A stretch of DNA of 5,004 nucleotides. It comes from Thermodesulfobacteriota bacterium (GTDB taxonomy: Bacteria > Desulfobacterota > SM23-61). The notes under the pieces were generated by a model. That model worked only from the letters and a program-made list of their open reading frames with translations. It was not told the DNA's origin and ran no database searches. Positions 1-5,004 of the stretch are shown here, in pieces (positions within the stretch are counted from its first letter, which is position 1; each line of letters begins with the position of its first letter). Position numbers and translations under genes: made by a program. Where the stretch lies: positions 1 to 5,004 of the forward strand of contig JASEHN010000269.1 in NCBI GenBank assembly GCA_030018715.1, given 5' to 3'.

Positions 1-63
1 CCCCCTCCCGTCCGGGCCGTGTCCTGACTATCATTCTGAAATCATGAATGAAAATCAAAAGTG

Positions 64-92
64 AAGGGGGAGGCAAGGACCTTTTTCCCCTT
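64..92. repeat. Imperfect dyad overlapping the -35 box
   Basis: AAGGGG (64-69) is mirrored by CCCCTT (87-92), and the inner bases can add a few wobble pairs (GAGG against CCTT). The right arm overlaps the first two bases of the -35 hexamer at 91-96. This could be an operator for a regulator of the downstream genes, or the stem of a terminator belonging to an upstream gene outside the window. No T tract follows the right arm, which weakens the terminator reading. The arms are short and low in complexity, so chance is possible. Confidence 0.25.
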
Positions 93-118
93 GACAAGAC
101 TTTCAGAAAAAATATAAA
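91..118 (+). promoter_or_regulatory. Probable sigma70-type promoter of the first creatininase gene
   Basis: A perfect -35 hexamer TTGACA lies at 91-96 and a near-consensus -10 TATAAA at 113-118, separated by 16 bp. The region after the -35 is A/T rich, as expected for melting. Transcription would begin near 125 and give a leader of about 145 nt before the ATG at 270. It is the best promoter match upstream of any gene here, so it may serve the whole co-directional cluster. The call rests on sequence match only. Confidence 0.6.
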
Positions 119-269
119 TTACATAAATATATCAACCCTGCTAACCCAACGAAAAATGTAGTAATAAGGGAGGTGAATTCGGCAGCAAGAAATGAAGACA
201 CACAGCAATGGTTTGGGGAAAGAATGATCAATGACGTGGAGATGCCCAATAACGCCAGGAGGTTTCAAC
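119..269 (+). other. Long untranslated leader with two Shine-Dalgarno-like sites
   Basis: This is the predicted 5' leader of the first gene. A strong ribosome-site-like stretch (AAGGGAGGTGA, 166-176) is not followed by a start codon at normal distance: the GTG at 173 lies inside it, and the next ATG at 192 opens an 11-codon frame that stops at 225-227. An open frame from GTG 173 to the TGA at 302-304 (43 codons) overlaps the creatininase start out of frame and resembles nothing known. The second site, AGGAGG at 257-262, clearly belongs to the ATG at 270. No recognisable riboswitch was seen. Confidence 0.35.
257..262 (+). promoter_or_regulatory. Ribosome binding site that fixes the start at 270
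   Basis: A perfect AGGAGG sits 7 nt before the ATG at 270. The upstream in-frame ATG at 231 has only a weak GGGGAA at poor spacing, and the 13 extra residues it would add do not look like part of the family. The start at 270 is therefore preferred. Confidence 0.85.
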
Positions 270-1364
270 ATGGAACAAAAAGCATTACGAGTACCCTTCT
301 TTGAAAACACCTCTGTCGGGCAGTTAAAACAAAGGATCTATAAAATGTCCGACCGCGAAATCGATGAGCTCCTCAAAGAATACGGAATTCCCTCCCCCGG
401 AGAGATGGAGAAGCCGGGAACCTACATTCAAAACACCGTCCGCAAAGAGCTGGTAGAAAACCGCCGGAAAAATGATGTGGTCATTGTCCCCGTGGGTTCC
501 ACCGAAAATCATGGACCCCACTCGGTCAGCGGCCATGATACCTTCCAGGTTACTCGCCTAGCGGAAGCCGTCCGCCGCCAGACCAAGAAAATGGGGGCCC
601 CGGTTAATTTATTTTTTCCGATCAACTATGGTTGCCATCCTCCCTGGCATCAAGGAATGTTTGGGACCGTCATGGTAAATGATGAGGCTTTTGAGCAGAC
701 TATCATGCATGTTATGTATGGGTTATGGAATGACGGCTTTCGCAAACAGATCTGGATCAATAACCATGCCCACCAGAATGAGCTGGAAAAGGCCATCAAA
801 CGCTTTATGAATACCTATCAGCTTCCAGGTTTTTATTTAGCCCTGGAATGGACCCGGGCGGTCCGCGATTTCTTAGAGATTGAGGAGTATGGAGGAAAAT
901 TCGCGACTCGTTTTGTCCATGCCGATGAGGCGGAAACCGCATTTGCCCTCCTTCTTTTCCCGGAGATGGTCAAGATGGAGTACGTGGTGGATACGGGGCT
1001 CATGGCCGATTTTAAATATCTCCCTCCGGGGCATTTTGATCTATCGGCTGAGGACCTGAACCGGCCGAATACGTACAAGACCCGGGCCGGAGATCTACCC
1101 CTGGAAGTGGTGGCGACCCCCGAAGGAGTGGTGGGGAAAGCCTCCCTGGGAGGTGCAGAAAAGGCCAAACGGGTAGTGGCGGCCATTTGCGAGTACATCG
1201 TCCTCCTGCAAAAAGAAATTCTGGAAACATGGCCCGCCGGCACAGTTCCTGAGCCTGAAAAGACTACCTTTCGAACGAACAAGGAGATGGAACCTTATCT
1301 CAAGGAGCCCGGCAGTAAGGGTTGGAAATCTGTCTATTCTTTACCCAAGATCGGACCTTATTAG
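270..1364 (+). CDS. Creatininase-family hydrolase, IolN-like (3-dehydro-scyllo-inosose hydrolase type)
   Basis: A 364-residue cytoplasmic protein of the creatininase fold, with no signal peptide or membrane segment. Seen in the sequence: a metal motif GSTENHGPH at 76-84 followed by HD at 89-90, a central NNHAHQNE at 164-171 in place of the usual GHGGN, and HADEAET at 217-223. These match the places where family members hold their two metal ions (Glu79, His81, Asp90, His166, Glu220 by analogy). It is longer than ordinary creatininases (about 250 residues). The extra length is an N-terminal segment of about 65 residues, including YIQNTVRKELVENRRKND at 52-69, and a C-terminal tail. From memory, that N-terminal block and the spacing are typical of IolN, which opens the ring of a diketo-inositol in the Thermotoga-type inositol pathway. 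No inositol dehydrogenase or epimerase lies nearby, so the substrate may be another cyclitol or cyclic ketone. Family membership is firm; the IolN assignment is moderate. Confidence 0.85.
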   Translation: MEQKALRVPFFENTSVGQLKQRIYKMSDREIDELLKEYGIPSPGEMEKPGTYIQNTVRKELVENRRKNDVVIVPVGSTENHGPHSVSGHDTFQVTRLAEAVRRQTKKMGAPVNLFFPINYGCHPPWHQGMFGTVMVNDEAFEQTIMHVMYGLWNDGFRKQIWINNHAHQNELEKAIKRFMNTYQLPGFYLALEWTRAVRDFLEIEEYGGKFATRFVHADEAETAFALLLFPEMVKMEYVVDTGLMADFKYLPPGHFDLSAEDLNRPNTYKTRAGDLPLEVVATPEGVVGKASLGGAEKAKRVVAAICEYIVLLQKEILETWPAGTVPEPEKTTFRTNKEMEPYLKEPGSKGWKSVYSLPKIGPY

Positions 1365-1857
1365 AATAAAATAAGGATTGAATCCATTTCAGTTTACTAT
1401 CGTGGGAGTAGGGGTGAGTTTGGGAGAGGAAATGATGTGAGGCCTGAGTTTTTTCGAAGAATTTGCCTCAATCTTGAAAAAGAGCCGAATGACCGCCAAA
1501 CGGGCGATTAAAAGATTGGTGAAAGAAGGGAAATTATCATAGAAACTCAAGAGGGTACTGAATTAAAAAAGGAGAAACGGTAGTGGAAATCCGAGACTTC
1601 AGTGGGTCAATGATCAACTCATAACGATGGGAAGGGCTATGATTCCTGTTAAGTTGTATCCTGGTATGCTGGAAGAAAATTTAGAAGGCGGGGAGGTGAT
1701 ATAAATACTGCCAATTTTTTACTGCCAGGTCACCCATGCCTGTTCAGGATAAAGGTATGAAAAGAGTTCAGAGGAAAAAGGAAGATTTTCGTCTAACTCT
1801 ACAGCCTTTTTAAGGGATCATTGCAAAGATATTCCGATTTAGAAAGGAGAGGAAAAA
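1365..1857. other. 493-base gap without a convincing gene; possible gene debris
   Basis: No complete gene or clear terminator is visible between the two creatininase genes. Short frames with some protein-like character occur. A + strand frame from TTG 1378 reads FTIVGVGVSLGEEMM, meets TGA at 1438-1440, and continues in the same frame to TAG at 1540-1542 with a lysine-rich helical stretch (residues such as KRAIKRLVKEGKLS). AAGGAG (1569-1574) stands 8 nt before GTG 1583, which opens only 13 codons and stops at 1622-1624. A 25-codon frame starts at ATG 1627 (IPVKLYPGMLEENLEGGEVI) and another at ATG 1736. These could be remnants of one or more decayed small genes, or chance. The 7-base direct repeat ACTGCCA occurs at 1707-1713 and 1721-1727. 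The final bases serve as leader for the gene at 1858. Confidence 0.4.
1843..1849 (+). promoter_or_regulatory. Ribosome binding site of the second creatininase gene
   Basis: AAAGGAG lies 8 nt before the ATG at 1858, in an A/G-rich run. This is a strong, normally spaced site and supports that start. Confidence 0.75.
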
Positions 1858-2712
1858 ATGAGTCAGAAGCCTTATAATATCATTGATTGTAGCATAGTGG
1901 ACGTAAAGGAGTGGATCGAAGAAATGGATATTGTTTTGATTCCCATCGGAAGCTGTGAACAGCACGGCCCTCATTTGCCACTGGGCACGGACAGCATCAC
2001 GGCTGAGGTGATCACGGAGCGGGCAGCTAAAAAAGCAAACGTCCCCCATACTCCTTTGATTTGGTGCGGTTATTCTCCGCAACATATGCGGAATCCAAAT
2101 AGTGGGGCCGGGACAATCACCTTGAGGTCTACAACCTTTAATGCCCTACTGTATGATATCGGCCGGAGCCTGATCCATCATGGTTTCAACAAGATTGTCT
2201 ACGTCACTGGACATGGCTCCAACATCAAAGTTTTAGACCCTATGTTGAGGAATCTTAGATACGAGACCGGGGCGTTCATTGCTATGTACAAAGCTTATTC
2301 GGAGAGAGATTTATCGCTGGTGGAGGATATCCTAGAAAATCCCAAGGAAGAAACCCCGGGCTGGCATTGCAGTGAAATGGAAACGGCCCAGGATATGGCC
2401 TACAATATGAACCTGGTTAGAATGGACCGGGCGGTTAAAGAATTTGTCCACGCTCCCAAATGGATGGGAAATGCCTTTAATAAGGTAGACGGTTCTGCGG
2501 GGGTCACATTCCAAGGCCAGGAATATATTGTCGTTCCCATGGAACACCATGAGTATAGCGACTCGGGAGTGGTTGGGAACCCGTTCCGGGCTACCCCGGA
2601 AAAAGGAGAAAAATTGTTTGAAAGATTCGCTTCCTATTTGGCCGATTTTTTAAATGAATTGAAAAAAATTAAGGTGGAAGTCTACAACCGACCTTTTACA
2701 TGTCGGGCCTAA
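1858..2712 (+). CDS. Creatininase-family metal-dependent amidohydrolase
   Basis: A 284-residue soluble protein of the creatininase family (the fold of creatinine amidohydrolase, the mycofactocin peptidase MftE and FAPy deformylase), close to normal length. Seen: GSCEQHGPHLPLGTD at 31-45, giving Glu34, His36 and Asp45, the numbering known for the metal ligands of Pseudomonas creatininase; GHGSN at 118-122 with His119; and HCSEMET at 170-176 with Glu173. The full ligand set is present, so an active two-metal hydrolase acting on a cyclic or linear amide is expected. GHGSN and the HCSE form place it away from true creatininases, so creatinine itself is unlikely to be the substrate. The C-terminal part, including MEHHEYSDSGVVGNP at 228-242, matches the family's usual ending in which a product-side glycine-rich loop follows. 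It shares little with the upstream paralogue outside the metal motifs, so the pair is not a recent duplication. The exact substrate is unknown. Confidence 0.88.
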   Translation: MSQKPYNIIDCSIVDVKEWIEEMDIVLIPIGSCEQHGPHLPLGTDSITAEVITERAAKKANVPHTPLIWCGYSPQHMRNPNSGAGTITLRSTTFNALLYDIGRSLIHHGFNKIVYVTGHGSNIKVLDPMLRNLRYETGAFIAMYKAYSERDLSLVEDILENPKEETPGWHCSEMETAQDMAYNMNLVRMDRAVKEFVHAPKWMGNAFNKVDGSAGVTFQGQEYIVVPMEHHEYSDSGVVGNPFRATPEKGEKLFERFASYLADFLNELKKIKVEVYNRPFTCRA

Positions 2713-2720
2713 GAAATTCA

Positions 2721-2771
2721 TCCCTATAGGATGTCGTTGCTGGTGGCATTTAGAGCGACATCCTATAGGGA
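2721..2771. repeat. Perfect 16-bp inverted repeat with 19-nt loop
   Basis: The left arm at 2721-2736 (T plus CCCTATAGGATGTCG) and the right arm at 2756-2771 are exact reverse complements, separated by 2737-2755. The stem begins 9 bases after the TAA of the second creatininase gene. The outer part of each arm contains the self-complementary CCTATAGG. There is no T tract after the right arm (AGGGAGGGAAAGGG follows), so it is not a standard intrinsic terminator on the + strand. As RNA it would form a very stable hairpin that could protect the 3' end of the upstream message or separate expression of genes 2 and 3. Alternatives are a dispersed REP-type palindrome or the remnant ends of a small mobile element. 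Confidence 0.8.
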
Positions 2772-2864
2772 GGGAAAGGGATAAATTTTAGGATTGGGGG
2801 CATCTAAGGAAAGATTTTGATGAAAATTTAAGATACAAACAATAAACAAATTCAAAAGAATAAA

Positions 2865-2870
2865 AGGGAA
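2865..2870 (+). promoter_or_regulatory. Ribosome binding site supporting a TTG start
   Basis: AGGGAA, the best purine-rich match here, lies 7 nt before the TTG at 2878 in an otherwise A-rich leader. No ATG or GTG in the same frame is available between this site and the conserved N-terminal part of the protein, so TTG is the likely start. The site is moderate in strength. Confidence 0.5.
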
Positions 2871-2877
2871 GAAAGTT

Positions 2878-3678
2878 TTGAAGCAATGGGCTGATTATTC
2901 TAAGAAATGTAAGGAGATATTATGCTTAGAGGGATCTCCTGTGGCGGTGAGTTTTCGGAAGGAGGCTTTACCGGGAGAAAAAATTCCCAAGGAAGGGCTT
3001 ACGTTTTGTCAATTTTCTCAGCAGGCCAGGGTGAAGAAGAAAGTTCTGCAGGTCTGTGCCGATAATGTGATTTGTTGTAAAGGGGCCAGTGCTTTGGGTC
3101 TTTATGAACCACCGGCCAATATTTTGAGTGGGAAGCGGGACGCGGGGAGAAAGGTGAGAGATATGCAAGCGGCGTTAACCTTACAGAAAGAGATTCCCCG
3201 GATAAAGCCTGGAAAATTTAATTATATAATCGTTTCTCCCCTGGAAAATGCCCCGGTGGATCCCGATGTTATTTTAATCACAGGTTACCCGGCACAAATT
3301 TGGAGGATATGTCAGTCCGCGACCTGGAAAGACGGCAAGAGGCTTTCCTTTAGCACCAGCACAAGTCAGGGAGTTTGTGTGGATGGAGTGGTGGTTCCCT
3401 ACCTCACGGATCATATGAATATCAGCTTGGGCTGCACAGGTATGAGAATTTTTGCCGGTTACAGTGAACATCACCTGATTGCTGGATTATCGGTGGGGAA
3501 GTTTAAGGAAATGATGGAGGGATTAGAAACGACGAATGCTCGTGAGTATACATACCCCATTTCCTATGAGTCCTATGAAGCTACGCCTCAACTACCCAGG
3601 GCTTGGACGATTATGAGAGAAGTGCCCAAAAAGGTCCTGCAGAAGCTGCCCAAAGAAGTGCGGGAAATATTCGAATAA
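2878..3678 (+). CDS. DUF169 family protein
   Basis: A 266-residue soluble protein recognised as DUF169, a family common in anaerobic bacteria and archaea and without an established reaction. Seen: the N-terminal LEGSPVAVSF at 17-26, TFCQF at 42-46, a cysteine cluster VCADNVICCKGA at 59-70 (Cys60, Cys66, Cys67), QGVCVDGVV at 164-172 (Cys167), LGCTGMR at 184-190 (Cys186), and YSEHHL at 195-200. There are nine cysteines in all; those in the conserved blocks suggest a metal, iron-sulfur or thiol cofactor, which is inference. No signal peptide or membrane helix. The start is TTG. It follows the second creatininase gene after 165 bases containing the large inverted repeat, and precedes the UPF0261 gene by 65 bases, so it is probably cotranscribed with the latter. 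The family call is confident; the function is unknown. Confidence 0.8.
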   Translation: MKQWADYSKKCKEILCLEGSPVAVSFRKEALPGEKIPKEGLTFCQFSQQARVKKKVLQVCADNVICCKGASALGLYEPPANILSGKRDAGRKVRDMQAALTLQKEIPRIKPGKFNYIIVSPLENAPVDPDVILITGYPAQIWRICQSATWKDGKRLSFSTSTSQGVCVDGVVVPYLTDHMNISLGCTGMRIFAGYSEHHLIAGLSVGKFKEMMEGLETTNAREYTYPISYESYEATPQLPRAWTIMREVPKKVLQKLPKEVREIFE

Positions 3679-3743
3679 AAGCCTGCCGGCGATCTTAAAA
3701 ATATTCAAGAGAATTCATGGAGAAACATAAGGGAGTATTTTAA

Positions 3744-5004
3744 ATGCGCAAAATAATCGCCATTATGGCCACGTTGGACACCAAGGGCGAGGAGGTAAAA
3801 TACTTCAAAGAGCAGATCGAAAAGAAGGGCAAGGATGTGTTGATCATCGATATGGGTCTACGTGGTACCCCCATCAGTGTTAAGGCGGATATTCCCCGAG
3901 AAATGCTGGCGGAAGCTTCAGGTTCTTCAATGGAATTAATCCAAAAGGAAGGTAGAAGGCAGGCCATGGAAATAATGATGAAGGGAATCGTTAAGGTGAT
4001 TAAGGAATTGCACGCTCTCGGAAGATTCCATGGCCTCCTGGCCATGGGCGGAATGGATGGGGCTTTGCTGGCTTCGGCAGGCATGAGGGCCCTACCCCTG
4101 GGGGTGCCTAAGTTTATCGTTACGCCTATCGCCGAGGGAGAAACGAAATTTGGCACCTACGTGGGCACCAGCGACATGATCATGATGCATTCTGTGGTAG
4201 ATATTTTAGGAATCAATGAGATCAGTAAAAAGATATTTGATAACGCCGTAGGGGCAATGATCGGTATGGTAGATATGGAAGAGAGTTTGAAGATAACGGG
4301 GGGAAAGGTCATTGCTACAACTATGTACGGGAATACCACCCCGGCAGTGATGGTGGCTAAAAAGCTCCTTGAAGAAAGAGGTTATGAAGTCGTCGTGTTC
4401 CATCCGAATGGCACGGGCGGCAGAGCCATGGAAGAGCTAATTGAACAGGGATTTTTCACGGCCGTATTAGATATGACGACCCATGAAATAGTCGATGAGC
4501 TGTTTCATGGTATCCATGCCGGTGGACCTCACCGGTTGGAAGCAGCGGGCAAAAAGGGAGTCCCCCAGGTTGTGGTTCCCGGTTGCGTAGACTTTATCCT
4601 TCACGGACCCGGGGACAGCCTCCCGGCGGAGTATAAGAAACGAAGGGTGTATTGCTTCAATCCAGCGGTGACCATGGTAAGGACTACCCACGAGGAGATG
4701 ATAACCATCGGCCGGGTGATGGCGGAGAAGCTAAATAAGGCGGTTGGACCAACGGTAGTGATCATTCCTTTGGGCGGCTTTTGCATGTACTGCCATGAAG
4801 GGGAAGCACTTCATGATCCGGAGGGAGATAAAATTTTCATTGCCTCCCTAAAGAAACACCTGAAATCCCAGATTCAGGTGGTGGAAATTGATGCGCACAT
4901 TAATGATCCTGTTTTTGCCCAAACCGCTGTTTCTTTCCTCATAAGGATGATCCAACAATCATCTGTGGCCGGGCACCGAGCGGGGAACCATGGGGCCGGT
5001 GATG
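3744..5004 (+). CDS. Tm-1-like ATP-binding protein (UPF0261), 3' end beyond the window
   Basis: An open frame of 420 codons without a stop, cut by the window edge. GGGAG at 3731-3735 lies 8 nt before the ATG. Seen: ATLDTKGEE at 9-17, the usual N terminus of UPF0261; GGMDGA at 102-107 where relatives have GGSGGT; TPIAEGETKFGTYVGTSD at 127-144; TMYGNTTPAV at 193-202; FHPNGTGGRAMEEL at 219-232; DMTTHEIVDE at 243-252; GPHRLEAAG at 261-269; PQVVVPGCVDF at 274-284; FNPAVTMVRTTHEEM at 305-319; and PLGGFCMYCHEG at 342-353 followed by HDPEGD at 357-362. The family is the N-terminal half of plant Tm-1, which binds ATP; bacterial members sit in catabolic loci and are often followed by a TIM-barrel PEP-hydrolase-like partner. 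Standalone members are about 400 residues, so the stop should be close. Unusual: Cys346, Cys350 and His351 occur where relatives have a Ser/Asp pattern. The reaction is not established. Confidence 0.88.
   Translation, partial: MRKIIAIMATLDTKGEEVKYFKEQIEKKGKDVLIIDMGLRGTPISVKADIPREMLAEASGSSMELIQKEGRRQAMEIMMKGIVKVIKELHALGRFHGLLAMGGMDGALLASAGMRALPLGVPKFIVTPIAEGETKFGTYVGTSDMIMMHSVVDILGINEISKKIFDNAVGAMIGMVDMEESLKITGGKVIATTMYGNTTPAVMVAKKLLEERGYEVVVFHPNGTGGRAMEELIEQGFFTAVLDMTTHEIVDELFHGIHAGGPHRLEAAGKKGVPQVVVPGCVDFILHGPGDSLPAEYKKRRVYCFNPAVTMVRTTHEEMITIGRVMAEKLNKAVGPTVVIIPLGGFCMYCHEGEALHDPEGDKIFIASLKKHLKSQIQVVEIDAHINDPVFAQTAVSFLIRMIQQSSVAGHRAGNHGAGD

Noticed and set aside
231..269. Earlier ATG start at 231 for the first creatininase gene
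   Set aside because: Weak ribosome site at poor spacing, against a perfect AGGAGG 7 nt before the ATG at 270; the 13 extra residues include sequence encoded by that ribosome site.
833..1282. 149-codon open frame on the - strand inside the first creatininase gene
   Set aside because: It lies wholly within a gene with clear family motifs, its product is rich in Arg/Ser and low-complexity, and it matches no known fold; it is a shadow of the + strand codons.
1775..1811. AAAAAGG / CCTTTTT inverted repeat as a terminator before the second creatininase gene
   Set aside because: Only 7 pairs, mostly A-T, with a 23-nt loop; too weak to form a stable terminator stem.
1736..1813. 25-codon frame from ATG 1736 as a small gene
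   Set aside because: No good ribosome site, very short, no recognisable family; kept only as part of the gap description.
2721..2771. Intrinsic terminator for the second creatininase gene
   Set aside because: The stem is strong enough, but a G/A-rich stretch follows in place of a T tract, so standard intrinsic termination is not supported.
2817..2846. Possible promoter TTGATG-N18-AATAAA upstream of the DUF169 gene
   Set aside because: Both hexamers are poor and the region is generally A-rich, so such matches are expected by chance.
3740..4156. 138-codon open frame on the - strand inside the UPF0261 gene
   Set aside because: The + strand frame shows continuous UPF0261 motifs across this stretch; the antisense product is unfamiliar and serine/proline/isoleucine-rich.

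Overview
The window carries four genes, all on the + strand. In order they are a creatininase-fold metal-dependent hydrolase resembling IolN (3-dehydro-scyllo-inosose hydrolase), a second and quite different creatininase-family amidohydrolase, a DUF169 protein, and the 5' part of a UPF0261/Tm-1-like protein that runs off the right edge. All four show conserved family motifs and no internal stops. Nothing points to rRNA, tRNA, CRISPR, transposase or phage genes.

Layout. Bases 1-269 are non-coding, with a good sigma70-type promoter (TTGACA-N16-TATAAA), a dyad overlapping its -35 box, and a leader of about 145 nt ending in a perfect AGGAGG site before the ATG at 270. The first creatininase gene ends at 1364. 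A 493-base gap follows (1365-1857) that holds no convincing gene, only short fragmentary reading frames. The second creatininase gene (1858-2712) is followed nine bases later by a striking perfect inverted repeat (arms of 16 bp, 19-nt loop, no T tract). After an A-rich spacer comes the DUF169 gene with a TTG start (2878-3678). The UPF0261 gene begins 65 bases further on (3744) and is still open at 5004.

Organism. Mixed base composition near 50% GC, strong Shine-Dalgarno sites, a TTG start, and creatininase, DUF169 and Tm-1-like genes together suggest a bacterium, perhaps an anaerobe of the Desulfobacterota or Clostridia type. This is inference from gene content and style, not from a marker gene.

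Function. The first protein's closest recognisable relative acts on a ring-opened or diketo-inositol intermediate. The second is an amidohydrolase of the creatininase/MftE/FAPy-deformylase fold. DUF169 and UPF0261 have no firmly assigned reaction. Co-directional arrangement suggests one catabolic locus for a cyclic substrate (cyclitol, lactam or cyclic amide), but no transporter, dehydrogenase or regulator lies in the window to fix the substrate. The least described aspects are the association of these four families, the cysteine substitutions in the UPF0261 protein, and the large inverted repeat between genes 2 and 3.
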